The translations under genes were made by a program, and so were the position numbers. The notes under the pieces were generated by a model. The model was not told the DNA's origin, searched no databases, and saw only the letters and a program-made list of their open reading frames with translations. This document shows positions 1 to 8,225 of a stretch of 64,000 bases of DNA, piece after piece. The stretch covers positions 1,054,001-1,118,000 of the forward strand of contig CAWDGK010000002.1 in the NCBI GenBank assembly GCA_963801855.1. Direction: 5' to 3'. This DNA comes from JACDAN01 sp963801855. GTDB taxonomy: Bacteria; Actinomycetota; Thermoleophilia; Gaiellales; Gaiellaceae. Positions within the stretch are counted from its first letter, which is position 1, and each line of letters opens with the position of its first letter.

Positions 1-1
1 G

Positions 2-415
2 GCCGACCTCGAGGCGACGCAGAAGATCGACTATCTGATCCGTCACCTCGACGAGGTTCAGTCCGAGGCAGCCATCTTCCGGGCGAAGGCCGAAGGCAAG
101 GTGCACGCGGCCGAAGAGAAGGCCCGCGCGCTGGCAGAGCGGGTCAAGCGCCTCGAGGAGGCAGAGCACCACCGTGTCCTCTCCTCAGCCGACATCACGC
201 GGCGCGAGTCGGCCCTGCGGAGCCGCGAGCACGAGCTCCGTCAGACGGACGAGCGGATCCGCGAGCGCGAGCAGCAGGTCGGCGCGAAACAGCACGCCTT
301 GATCGCGCAGGAACAGCGGCTGGAGCAACGAGACCGAGAGCTCGAGGAGCGCGAGGACGCACTCCGGGGCCGCGACCAGCGCTGGTGGAACGCCGGCCCG
401 GCGTCCAGTCACTAG
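2..415 (+). CDS. Coiled-coil protein, C-terminal part
   Basis: The reading frame is open from the window edge, so the true start lies upstream. The visible 137 residues are almost entirely charged and helical, rich in Glu, Arg, Gln and Ala, with heptad-like spacing of Leu and Ala. This is typical of a long coiled coil. The tail is a short non-helical Trp-Trp segment ending in Ser-Ser-His. No catalytic motif or membrane segment is visible. I do not recognise the family; DivIVA-like or other filament-forming proteins are possible, but the C-terminal part alone does not decide. An internal GTG at 101 could be mistaken for the start, but the same coiled-coil character continues upstream of it. 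Confidence 0.6.
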   Translation, partial: ADLEATQKIDYLIRHLDEVQSEAAIFRAKAEGKVHAAEEKARALAERVKRLEEAEHHRVLSSADITRRESALRSREHELRQTDERIREREQQVGAKQHALIAQEQRLEQRDRELEEREDALRGRDQRWWNAGPASSH

Positions 416-484
416 CCGCCCGGGAATATCTGCGCACGCATTGAGGTATGGATTGGGGACATCCCCCGGTTCAAGGAGCACCTC

Positions 485-1408
485 ATGCGACTCGAAGGCA
501 TCCACCACATCACGGCGATCACGGCCGACGCGCCCGGCAACGTCGACTTCTACGGCCGCGTTCTCGGCCTGCGGATGGTCAAGAAGACCGTCAACCAGGA
601 CGACCCGACCGTCTACCACCTCTTCTACGCCGACGAGAAAGGAAGTCCGGGAAGCGACATCACGTTCTTCGAGTACCCGGGGGCCAGACGCGGCCGCGCG
701 GGCGCGGGAATGGTGCACCGGATCGTCTGGCGCGTCGCGTCCGAGGCGGCGCTCGACTTCTGGGAGCAGCGGCTCCGGACCGAGGGCGTCGACACAGAGC
801 GTGAGACGGGACGCCTTCGCTTCGACGATCCGGAGGGACTGGGCCTCGAGCTTGCAGTCGTCGCGACCTCCGACGAGCCGCTCGTGTCGAAGCATCCAGA
901 GATTCCGGACGAACACGCTCTGCAGGGCTTCGACGGAGTCCGCGCATACACGAGCGATCCAGAGGCGAGTCGCGCATTTCTCGTCGACTCACTGAGCTTC
1001 GAGGCCGACGGCGACTCGGAGTACGAAGTGCGGGGCGAGCAGCGCGGCTCGTTCTATGCCTTCGACACCGCCGACCGTCCAGGCACGGGCGGTGCCGGAA
1101 CCGTGCACCACGTGGCCTGGGGGTCGAGCATGGAGGAGCACGAGGCCTGGCGAGAGCGCGCAGCCACCGGAGGAGCGTCGCCCACGCCGGTCATCGACCG
1201 CTTCTACTTCAAGTCGATCTACTTCCGCGAGCCGAGCGGCGTCCTCTTCGAGATCGCGACGAACGGGCCCGGTTTCACGTCCGACGAGCCGCTCGAGTCG
1301 CTCGGTGAACGCCTGTCGCTGCCGCCGAACTTCGAGCAGTACCGGGAGCAGGTCGAGCGGACGCTCACACCCCTCCCGAACCCACGGGCGAAGACTTCAG
1401 TCTCGTGA
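485..1408 (+). CDS. VOC-family ring-cleaving dioxygenase (MhqO-like)
   Basis: The 307-residue product has two vicinal-oxygen-chelate (glyoxalase/extradiol dioxygenase) modules, at about residues 5-120 and 145-270. Metal-ligand candidates are His in GIHHIT near the N-terminus, His in MVHRIVW, His in VHHVAWG and Glu in FEIATNGPGF. The length and the opening GIHHITAI match the MhqO/LinE-like ring-cleaving dioxygenases, which open hydroquinone-type rings in an Fe(II)-dependent reaction. The start is the ATG at 485, preceded by an AAGGAG ribosome site six bases upstream. The gene overlaps the next by four bases (GTGA), so the two are very likely co-translated. The substrate is inferred from the family only. 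Confidence 0.85.
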   Translation: MRLEGIHHITAITADAPGNVDFYGRVLGLRMVKKTVNQDDPTVYHLFYADEKGSPGSDITFFEYPGARRGRAGAGMVHRIVWRVASEAALDFWEQRLRTEGVDTERETGRLRFDDPEGLGLELAVVATSDEPLVSKHPEIPDEHALQGFDGVRAYTSDPEASRAFLVDSLSFEADGDSEYEVRGEQRGSFYAFDTADRPGTGGAGTVHHVAWGSSMEEHEAWRERAATGGASPTPVIDRFYFKSIYFREPSGVLFEIATNGPGFTSDEPLESLGERLSLPPNFEQYREQVERTLTPLPNPRAKTSVS

Positions 1409-2055
1409 GCCTCACCCACCTGGAGCGTCCGGCGGCAGGCGAGCCGGCGGGCGCTCTCGTCCTCTTCCACGGGCGAGGGACGAGCGAGCACGACCTCCAC
1501 CCGCTGCTCGATGCGCTCGACCCGGAACGGCGTCTACTGGGTCTCACGCCCCGCGCTCCGCTGACGATGCCGCCCGGCGGCGCGCACTGGTACGCGTTCC
1601 GCTCCGTCGGCTTCCCGGATCCCGGCACCTTCGGTTCCGGCTACCAGCAGGCATCGCAATGGCTCGACGCGGTCCTCGAGGAGGCGGGAATCCCGATCGG
1701 GCAAACCGTGCTCGGTGGGTTCTCCCAGGGCGCGGTCATGAGCTGGGCCCTCGGCCTGGGCCAGGGGCAGCCGCGACCGGCGGGGATCGTCGCCCTCTCA
1801 GGATTCATCCCGACCGTCGAGGGCTTCAGCCTCGATCTCTCGCCCCCACTCCCGCCCATCGCGATCGGTCACGGGATCCACGACCCGGTGATCTCGGTCG
1901 AGTTCAGCCGGGAGGCAAGGACGCGACTCGAGGCCGCCGGCGCCGATGTCCTCTACCGGGAGTCGCCCATGCCGCACTCGGTCGACCCGTCCTTCATCGC
2001 GGAGCTCCAGCCGTGGGTTCCTGACGTGGTGGCGCGCGCCGGAGCCGAAGCCTAG
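1405..2055 (+). CDS. Alpha/beta hydrolase, phospholipase/carboxylesterase family (MhqD-like)
   Basis: This is a 216-residue alpha/beta hydrolase. The nucleophile elbow GFSQGA places Ser at residue 107, Asp is at about 160 (HGIHDPV) and His at about 191 (PHSV). The oxyanion-hole segment LFHGRG is near residue 20. The size and GFSQGA elbow match the abhydrolase_2 phospholipase/carboxylesterase family, which includes MhqD. It starts with GTG inside the stop of the preceding ring-cleaving dioxygenase. In Bacillus, genes of these two families are both induced by quinones, so the pair probably handles quinone or aromatic electrophile stress. That role is inference from gene context. Confidence 0.82.
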   Translation: MSLTHLERPAAGEPAGALVLFHGRGTSEHDLHPLLDALDPERRLLGLTPRAPLTMPPGGAHWYAFRSVGFPDPGTFGSGYQQASQWLDAVLEEAGIPIGQTVLGGFSQGAVMSWALGLGQGQPRPAGIVALSGFIPTVEGFSLDLSPPLPPIAIGHGIHDPVISVEFSREARTRLEAAGADVLYRESPMPHSVDPSFIAELQPWVPDVVARAGAEA

Positions 2056-2072
2056 GTTTCAGCTCCGGCAGC

Positions 2073-3620
2073 GTGGACTTCTCCGCAGCAGACAGTCTCA
2101 CCCTCGTCGGCCTCCTGGCGGCGGCTGCGGCGCTCCTCGCTCTCGCCGACCTCATCCGGATTCCGTATCCGATCCCGCTCGTCCTCGGAGGCCTGGCGCT
2201 CGGCTTCGCACCAGGCATGCCACGCATCGAGTTGCCGCCGGACATCGTCCTGGTCGCGGTGCTTCCGCCGCTTCTCTACGGGGCTGCCTTCTTCAGCCCC
2301 TTGCGAGAGCTTCGCTCCAACGCCAAGCCGATCGGACTCCTCGCCATCGGGCTCGTGCTGACGACGACCGTCGCGGTCGCGGCGGTGGCGCATACCGTGA
2401 TCTCCGGTCTGGACTGGCCGACCGCATTCGTGCTCGGCGCAATCGTCTCGCCGACCGATCCGACAGCGGCGACCGCGATCGCACGACGCGTCGGGCTCTC
2501 GCGCCGGCTGGTCGCGCTCGTCGAAGGCGAAAGCCTCGTCAACGACGGCACCGCGCTCGTGGCATATCGATTCGCCGTCGCCGCCGTCGTCACGGGCAGC
2601 TTCTCGCTTGCCACCGCCTCAGGCCGCTTCGTGCTCAGCATCGGCGGAGGCATCCTCGTCGGCCTCGCGGTGGGCTTGCTCGTTCGAGAGGTTCGGCGGC
2701 GGCTTCACAACCCACCCGTCGAGATCACGATCTCGATCATGAGCGGCTACTTCGCATTCCTGCCGGCGGAGGCGCTCGGCGTCTCAGGCGTCCTCGCTGC
2801 CGTGACAGTCGGGATCTACATGGGCTGGCACACGCCGGAGCTCACGACTGCGCAGACCCGTCTCCAGGGTGTGGCGGTCTGGGAGATCCTCTTCTTCCTG
2901 CTGAACGCGTTCCTGTTCACGATGATCGGACTGCAGCTGCCGGTGATTCTGGACGGCCTTTCCGGCTATTCGACGGCGGCGCTCATCGGGTACGCGATCC
3001 TCGTCTCGGCCACGGTGATCGGGGCGCGGTTCGCCTGGATCTTCGCGACGTCGCGCCTCCAGTGGCAGTCGCGCGTCGTTCTTGCCTGGTCAGGCATGCG
3101 CGGGGCCGTTTCGCTGGCAGCCGCACTCGCGCTGCCGCTGACGACCGACGCAGGCACGGCATTCCCGAACCGCGAGCTGGTGGTCTTTCTGACCTTCACC
3201 GTGATCCTGGCAACGGTCGTCGTCCAGGGCTTGACGTTGCCGAAGCTCATCGACCTCCTCGACCTCGAGGACGACAGCCGGGTGGAGGAGAAGGAAGACA
3301 CGAAGGCGCGAATTCACGCCGCCGAGGCGGCTCTCGCCCGACTGGAGGAGCTCGTGGACGAAGAGTGGGTCCGCGAGGACACCGCCGAGCGGGTTCGCCG
3401 CCTCTACGACTACCGCAGAAACCGCTTCCGCGCGCGATATGACGGAGGGGATGACGGAGCGATCGAGGAACGTGCGACTGATTACCAGCGACTCCTGCGC
3501 GAGCTGATCGAAGCGCAGCGGGTGGCGGTTCGCGCGCTCCGACGCGACAGACTGATCAGCGACGACGTCATGCGCCAGGTCGAACGTGACCTCGACCTCG
3601 AAGAGGCCCGCCTGGAATGA
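2073..3620 (+). CDS. CPA1-family Na+/H+ antiporter
   Basis: The 515-residue membrane protein begins with hydrophobic helices and has 10-12 predicted transmembrane segments up to about residue 395, then a charged cytoplasmic tail. Signature motifs of the CPA1 (NhaP/NHE) family are present: SPTDPTAATAI with the ion-binding Asp, then GESLVNDGTALV, and later WSGMRGAVSLAAALALP. It exchanges cytoplasmic Na+ (or K+) for H+ to control pH and salt. The roughly 110-residue C-terminal tail is strongly charged and helical and probably regulatory. The GTG start at 2073 lies 17 bases after the previous stop; no strong ribosome site is visible. Confidence 0.9.
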   Translation: MDFSAADSLTLVGLLAAAAALLALADLIRIPYPIPLVLGGLALGFAPGMPRIELPPDIVLVAVLPPLLYGAAFFSPLRELRSNAKPIGLLAIGLVLTTTVAVAAVAHTVISGLDWPTAFVLGAIVSPTDPTAATAIARRVGLSRRLVALVEGESLVNDGTALVAYRFAVAAVVTGSFSLATASGRFVLSIGGGILVGLAVGLLVREVRRRLHNPPVEITISIMSGYFAFLPAEALGVSGVLAAVTVGIYMGWHTPELTTAQTRLQGVAVWEILFFLLNAFLFTMIGLQLPVILDGLSGYSTAALIGYAILVSATVIGARFAWIFATSRLQWQSRVVLAWSGMRGAVSLAAALALPLTTDAGTAFPNRELVVFLTFTVILATVVVQGLTLPKLIDLLDLEDDSRVEEKEDTKARIHAAEAALARLEELVDEEWVREDTAERVRRLYDYRRNRFRARYDGGDDGAIEERATDYQRLLRELIEAQRVAVRALRRDRLISDDVMRQVERDLDLEEARLE

Positions 3621-3623
3621 GAA

Positions 3624-3695
3624 GCGGACGATGGGTCTCGAACCCACGACCTTCGGCTTGGGAAGCCGACGCTCTACCAACTGAGCTACGTCCGC
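3624..3695 (-). tRNA. tRNA-Gly (CCC anticodon)
   Basis: The minus strand folds into a standard 72-base cloverleaf. The 7-bp acceptor stem is GCGGACG/CGTCCGC. The anticodon stem is TCGGC/GCCGA around loop TTCCCAA, giving anticodon CCC. The T arm carries GGTTCGAGA. The 3' CCA is not encoded. It lies antisense in the gap between two plus-strand genes. Confidence 0.95.
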
Positions 3696-3716
3696 GTCGC
3701 ACGTAACGATACCGTC

Positions 3717-4178
3717 GTGCACCAACGCATGACCCTTGCCCGAGCCATCCTCGTCGTGGTCCTCGTCGCCTTCGGCACGGGCTGCGCGCTGAGCGAGGAT
3801 TCCGACGACCACGAGGCCGGGGCCTCGGTCAAGACGCTGCTCGAAAAGGAGTATTTCGGCGACTACGGTGGGGCCTGGGACAGCCTTCACCCGCGTCACC
3901 AGCGCCTCGTCACGCGTCAGAACTACGACGAGTGCCGACGTGGAATCGACGTCCAGGGAACGATCGACTCTGTCGTCGTCCTCGACGTCCAGGACGTGCC
4001 GCTGACGGTCTTCGGATTGCCTCCGCGGACGCCGGCAAAGCGCGTCGAGGTTCGTGTCGTCACCGACGAGACGGACTTCACGTCGAACTATCACGTGGTC
4101 GACGTGGCCGGTCAGTGGCGGTGGGTTCTGAGCGACCGCGCCGCCCGCGGCTTCAGACGCAGCCCCTGTCCGGAATAA
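3717..4178 (+). CDS. Putative lipoprotein
   Basis: The product is about 150 residues. It begins with a short positive N-terminus and a hydrophobic stretch (LARAILVVVLVAFG) ending in a lipobox-like FGTGC, so it is probably a lipid-anchored exported protein. The GTG at 3717 and ATG at 3729 are both possible starts; ATG gives a compact signal peptide. The mature part has no motif I recognise. It contains a Cys in DECRRG and a final Cys near the C-terminus (SPCPE) that could form a disulfide. It sits upstream of the aldolase gene with its own stop 24 bases before the aldolase start. Confidence 0.7.
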   Translation: MHQRMTLARAILVVVLVAFGTGCALSEDSDDHEAGASVKTLLEKEYFGDYGGAWDSLHPRHQRLVTRQNYDECRRGIDVQGTIDSVVVLDVQDVPLTVFGLPPRTPAKRVEVRVVTDETDFTSNYHVVDVAGQWRWVLSDRAARGFRRSPCPE

Positions 4179-4202
4179 TTGCCTCCGACAAGGAGGGACT
4201 TG

Positions 4203-5225
4203 ATGGCTGACCTGCACGAGACCGCCACGGCTCTGGTCGCCGAGGGCAAGGGAATCCTCGCCGCGGACGAGAGCTCAGGAACGATCAAGAAGCGCTTCGA
4301 CTCCATCAGCGTGGAGTCCACGGAGGAGAACCGGCGCGCCTATCGCGACCTGCTCTTCACGACGCCGGGCGCCGAGGAGTTCATCAGCGGCGTGATCCTC
4401 TACGACGAGACGCTGCGCCAGTCCGGGGCTGACGGCACGCCGTTCCCGAAGCTCCTCGAGAGCAAGGGCGTGATCCCCGGGATCAAGGTCGACATGGGCG
4501 CGAAGCCGCTGGCCGGCTCCCCGGAGGAGACGGTGACAGAAGGGCTCGACGGGCTGCGCGAGCGACTCGAGGAGTACGCCGGCCTGGGCGCGCGGTTCAC
4601 GAAGTGGCGCGGGGTGATCTCGATCGGCAAGGGCCTGCCGAGCGACTACGCGATCTGGACGAACGCCCATGCGCTCGGCCGCTACGCCGCGCTCAGCCAG
4701 GAGGCCGGTCTCGTCCCCATCGTCGAGCCCGAGATCCTCATGGACGGCGAGCACTCGATCGACGAGAGCTACCGCGTGACGGTGAGAGTGCTGCAGGCCG
4801 TCTTCACCGAGCTCTTCGACCAGCGGGTCGAGCGGGAGGGAATCCTGCTCAAGCCGAACATGGTGCTCTCCGGCTACGGGTCCTCGGACCGGGCCGACGT
4901 TCAGACCGTCGCCGAGCAGACGGTGAAGGCGCTGACGAACACCGTGCCCGCGTCTGTTCCCGGAATCGTCTTCCTGTCGGGGGGCCAGACCGACGAGGAC
5001 GCTACTGCTCACCTGAATGCGATGAACGCGATCGGCCCGCATCCGTGGCAGCTCTCGTTCTCGTACGGGCGCGCGCTGCAGGCGCCGGCGCTGAAGGCCT
5101 GGATCGGCGAGGAGGGCAACGTCGAGGCAGCCCAGAAGGCGTTCCTCCGGCGTGCGAAGTTCAACGGCGCGGCTCGATCGGGCTCCTATGCGCCCGAGTG
5201 GGAGCGGGAAGAGGCCTCGGTCTAG
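4203..5225 (+). CDS. fba: Fructose-bisphosphate aldolase, class I
   Basis: This enzyme cleaves fructose-1,6-bisphosphate to dihydroxyacetone phosphate and glyceraldehyde-3-phosphate through a Schiff base. The 340-residue protein matches the PF00274 class I family over its whole length: GKGILAADESSGTIKKR near the N-terminus, KWRGVI, EPEIL, and the Schiff-base Lys at about residue 217 in LLKPNMV, followed by FLSGGQ. The ATG at 4203 is chosen because AAGGAGG sits seven bases upstream; an in-frame upstream ATG lies inside the 3' flank of the lipoprotein. Its stop overlaps that of glpX on the other strand, so aldolase and bisphosphatase form a convergent glycolysis/gluconeogenesis pair. Confidence 0.95.
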   Translation: MADLHETATALVAEGKGILAADESSGTIKKRFDSISVESTEENRRAYRDLLFTTPGAEEFISGVILYDETLRQSGADGTPFPKLLESKGVIPGIKVDMGAKPLAGSPEETVTEGLDGLRERLEEYAGLGARFTKWRGVISIGKGLPSDYAIWTNAHALGRYAALSQEAGLVPIVEPEILMDGEHSIDESYRVTVRVLQAVFTELFDQRVEREGILLKPNMVLSGYGSSDRADVQTVAEQTVKALTNTVPASVPGIVFLSGGQTDEDATAHLNAMNAIGPHPWQLSFSYGRALQAPALKAWIGEEGNVEAAQKAFLRRAKFNGAARSGSYAPEWEREEASV

Positions 5226-6247
5226 CGAAGCGCGAGGTTCGAGATCTCTTCGAGCTTGCCGAAGGCGTGCGTCGCCTCGATCCGGCGCACGGTTCCGCTG
5301 CGTGAGCGCATCACGATCGAGTCGGTCGTCGCGCCTTCCCGCGTGTAGCGGACGCCACTCAGAAGCGCGCCCGTGGTCACACCGGTGGCGGCGAAGAAGA
5401 CGTTCTGGCTCCCGACGAGGTCGTCCGTCGTCAGCACGCGGTCGAGGTCGAAGCCCTCGTCGACGAGCTGCTGCCGCTCGGCCTCGTTTCGCGGCCAGAG
5501 TTTCCCCTGGATCGAGCCGCCGACACACTTGAGCGCAGCCGCGGAGAGGACACCCTCCGGTGTCCCGCCGATGCCCATCAGCAAGTCGACGCCGGTGCCG
5601 GGCTGCGACGCAGCGATCGCCGGCGCAACGTCTCCGTCCGTGATCAGCATCACCTTGGCGCCGACCTCCCGCAGCTCGTCGATCAGTCCCTGGTGTCGCT
5701 CACGATCCAGCACCACGACCGAGATCTCACTCGGAGAAACGCCTCGGGCCTTCGCGACCCGCCGAACATTCTCGGCCGGGGGAGCATTGATGTCGATCAC
5801 GTCCGCCGACTCCGGCCCGCACGAGATCTTCTCCATGTAGACGGCGGCGCCGGGAAAGAACATCGTCCCCCGCTCCGCCAGCGCGACCGTGGTGATCGCG
5901 TTCGGCATGCCCAGGGCCGTCAGACGGGTGCCTTCGAGGGGATCGACTGCGACGTCGACCTCGGGCCCTTGGCCGTTTCCGATCTCCTCGCCGTTGAAGA
6001 GCATCGGCGCCTCGTCCTTCGCGCCCTCGCCGATGACGACGACGCCCGCCATCGAGACCGTGTCGAGCACGACTCGCATCGCGTCCACCGCCGCCTTGTC
6101 GGCGGCCTCCTTGTCGCCGCGGCCGATCCAGCGGCCCGCAGCCATGGCGGCAGCCTCGGTCACACGCGCGAGCTCGAGCGCCAGGTTGCGGTCCGGCGCC
6201 TTCGCGGACTGCCCGGCTTTCGGCGAACTCGAGGCTTGCTCGTCCAC
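5222..6247 (-). CDS. glpX: Fructose-1,6-bisphosphatase, class II (GlpX)
   Basis: GlpX hydrolyses fructose-1,6-bisphosphate to fructose-6-phosphate, the committed gluconeogenic step, and depends on Mn2+ or Mg2+. The 341-residue sequence carries the diagnostic GLPX motifs: GEGAKDEAPML (metal site), VDPLEGTRL (the Li+-sensitive phosphatase signature) and GIGGTPEGVL. The start is a GTG. The first 20 residues are a low-complexity Ser/Ala/Lys leader, and family homology begins at about residue 20 (RNLALELARVTE), so a shorter N-terminus is possible. The stop codon overlaps the aldolase stop in a shared CTAG. Confidence 0.95.
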   Translation of the reverse strand: MDEQASSSPKAGQSAKAPDRNLALELARVTEAAAMAAGRWIGRGDKEAADKAAVDAMRVVLDTVSMAGVVVIGEGAKDEAPMLFNGEEIGNGQGPEVDVAVDPLEGTRLTALGMPNAITTVALAERGTMFFPGAAVYMEKISCGPESADVIDINAPPAENVRRVAKARGVSPSEISVVVLDRERHQGLIDELREVGAKVMLITDGDVAPAIAASQPGTGVDLLMGIGGTPEGVLSAAALKCVGGSIQGKLWPRNEAERQQLVDEGFDLDRVLTTDDLVGSQNVFFAATGVTTGALLSGVRYTREGATTDSIVMRSRSGTVRRIEATHAFGKLEEISNLALR

Positions 6248-6275
6248 GCCTCAATCCTACGGCGACCGCACCCTC

Positions 6276-6350
6276 GGGTCAGACCCCACGACGTCCACAG
6301 CCTGGAAACGGGATTCCTTGTCTCCCCCAGTCGACCTGGGGTCAGACCCC
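6276..6350 (-). repeat. Two copies of a GGGGTCAGACCCC palindrome between argS and glpX
   Basis: The 146-base gap between argS and glpX holds two nearly identical palindromes: GGGTCAGACCCC at 6276-6287 and GGGGTCAGACCCC at 6338-6350. Each is a perfect inverted repeat around a single central base. They are 62 bases apart centre to centre and lie upstream of glpX on its strand. They could be a protein-binding pair, or a small dispersed repeat. No T-run follows, so a rho-independent terminator is unlikely. Confidence 0.6.
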
Positions 6351-6393
6351 TTGAGCGGTCCGCACTCAGATTGCGTCACGAGTGTGTGACGGA

Positions 6394-7908
6394 CTACATG
6401 CGATCCGGCGCCTCGACCCCGATCAGGTCGAGTGACCGCGCCAGCACCGCTTTCGTCGCCGTCACGAGGGCGAGCCGAAAGGCCTGCTCGTCGCTTTCGA
6501 GCACCCGGTGATGGTGGTAGAAGCGGTGGAAGTCGTCGGCGAGGCGAATCGCATAGTTCGGGACGGCGTGCGGCGCTCGCCGCTCGGCGGCCTCGGCAAC
6601 GACGTCCGGGAACTCCGCCAGCCGCTTGACGAGCTCACGCTCCTCGGAAGCCGGCTCGCCCCCCTTCGTGGACACCGGTGCGTCTCCGGCGTTCCGCAGG
6701 ATGCCGGCGATCCTGGCATGCGCGTACTGGACGTAGAAGACGGGATTCTTCTCGCTCCGCTCCTTCGCGAGGTCGATGTCGACCTCGATCGGCTGGTCGT
6801 GGCCCCGGGAGACCAGGTACCAACGGGCAGCGTCGATCCCGATCTTGTCCACGAGCTCGCTGAGGAAGACGACGTCCCCGCGCCGCTTCGAGGACTGCTT
6901 CGCCTGGCCCCCCTCGACGATGTGCACGAGCTGGTAGATGAGAACCTCGAGGCGCTCCGCGTCGTACCCGAGCATCGCTGCGGCCGCCTTCAACCGCGGG
7001 ACGTAGCCGTGATGGTCGGCTCCGAGCACGTAGATCAGCCGGTCGAACCCTCGCTCGAACTTGTTCCTGACGTAGGCCAGGTCGCTCGCGTAGTAGAGGT
7101 AGCTGCCGTCGGAGGAGCGGAGGAGCGGCCGATCCTTGTCGTCGCCGTGGTCGCTCGTGCGCGCCCAGACCGAGCCTTCCGACTCGTACGTGTCCAGCCT
7201 TTCGAGGACGGCCGGAACCTCCAGCTCGATCTCCCGCTGGAGCACCCACGACCCGATGTGGATCCGGAAGGCCTCGAGCTCCTGCTTGATCTCCGCCAGC
7301 ATCCGGTCGACGGGATCTCCGGGCTCGGCGGCGATCTCCGTCACGTACTCGCCGGTGTAGCCCTCCTCCGGCGGCTCCTCCCCGCGCCGCCTGGCCTCGA
7401 CCGACTCCCGGAAGAGCTCGATCTGACGGCCGACGTCGTTGAAGTAGTACTCGCGCTCGACGTCGTGCCCGGCGAACTCGAGCAGGCGAGCGACTGCGTC
7501 TCCGTACGCGCCGTTTCGCGCGGAGCCGACGGTGAGAGGCCCCGTGGGATTCGCCGAGACCATCTCCACCTGCGCCTTCTCCGGCGTCTCGACGAACCCG
7601 CCCCCGTATCGGTCGCCCGCCTCGAGGACATCGCCGAGCGCGCCTGCGTACCAGCCGGCTGTCAGGAAGAGGTTCACGAAGCCCGGCCCGGCCACCTCCG
7701 CCCGCTCGACGTCGTCGAGACCGGCGGCATCCTGCGCCAGCTTCTCGGCGAGCTCCCGTGGAGGCTTGCCGTTCTGCGGCGCCAGCCGGAGGGCGACGTT
7801 GGTCGCGTAGTCGCCGTGCTCGGAGCGGCTCGGTCGCTCCAGCGTCACCGGGGCGCCCGCGAGCCGCTCGAGCGCCGTCTGAAGCCTGAGGATCGCTTGC
7901 GCGGACAC
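6394..7908 (-). CDS. argS: Arginyl-tRNA synthetase with atypical signature motifs
   Basis: It charges tRNA-Arg with arginine. The 504-residue protein shows the class I ArgS layout: N-terminal Arg-S domain (HGDYATNVALRLA), catalytic core (SANPTGPL then REYYFNDVG, SDGSYLYYASDLAY, VLGADHHGY) and the C-terminal DALR anticodon-binding domain (NPVFYVQYAHARI). Two class I signatures are unusual. The HIGH motif after SANPTGPL reads TVGS (residues 125-128), lacking both His, and the KMSKS position reads KQSSKR. Some ArgS lineages are known to lack canonical KMSKS. It is somewhat shorter than the usual 550 or more residues. It is upstream of glpX on the same strand. Confidence 0.92.
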   Translation of the reverse strand: MSAQAILRLQTALERLAGAPVTLERPSRSEHGDYATNVALRLAPQNGKPPRELAEKLAQDAAGLDDVERAEVAGPGFVNLFLTAGWYAGALGDVLEAGDRYGGGFVETPEKAQVEMVSANPTGPLTVGSARNGAYGDAVARLLEFAGHDVEREYYFNDVGRQIELFRESVEARRRGEEPPEEGYTGEYVTEIAAEPGDPVDRMLAEIKQELEAFRIHIGSWVLQREIELEVPAVLERLDTYESEGSVWARTSDHGDDKDRPLLRSSDGSYLYYASDLAYVRNKFERGFDRLIYVLGADHHGYVPRLKAAAAMLGYDAERLEVLIYQLVHIVEGGQAKQSSKRRGDVVFLSELVDKIGIDAARWYLVSRGHDQPIEVDIDLAKERSEKNPVFYVQYAHARIAGILRNAGDAPVSTKGGEPASEERELVKRLAEFPDVVAEAAERRAPHAVPNYAIRLADDFHRFYHHHRVLESDEQAFRLALVTATKAVLARSLDLIGVEAPDRM

Positions 7909-7925
7909 GGCGGTAGTATCGCCAC

Positions 7926-8225
7926 ATGGAAGACGGCTCCCCCGGACGGCAGCTGAACATCCACCTCGACCCGGAGAACCTGGCCGGCGTCTACGCGAAC
8001 TTCGCGAACATCAGCTTCTCGGACTACGAGTTCACGCTCACCTTCGCGCGCATCGACCACGAGGTCGAGGAGGGCGACATTCCCGGCGTGGTCGTCTCCC
8101 GCGTCAACGTCTCGTCCCGCTTCATGCAGGAGCTCCTGGACGCGATGCAGGACTCCTGGTCGAAGTGGTCGACCCGCGAGGGGATCAAGAACCTTCCCGA
8201 GGCTCCCCCGCGCGAGGACTCCTAG
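7926..8225 (+). CDS. DUF3467 family protein
   Basis: The 99-residue protein matches the DUF3467 pattern: an N-terminal strand with GVYANFANISFSDYEFTLTF, a segment leading to RVNVSSRFMQELLDAMQ, and a short helical tail. The family is small, widespread in bacteria, and of unknown function. It has no signal peptide or membrane segment. The gene begins 17 bases from the argS start on the opposite strand, so the two share a divergent promoter region. Its 3' end overlaps the M48 protease gene on the other strand by about 40 bases. Confidence 0.85.
   Translation: MEDGSPGRQLNIHLDPENLAGVYANFANISFSDYEFTLTFARIDHEVEEGDIPGVVVSRVNVSSRFMQELLDAMQDSWSKWSTREGIKNLPEAPPREDS

Noticed and set aside
185..916. Long minus-strand open frame opposite the coiled-coil and dioxygenase genes
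   Set aside because: It spans two real plus-strand genes, is rich in Arg and Pro, and has no recognisable motif; it is a high-GC shadow frame.
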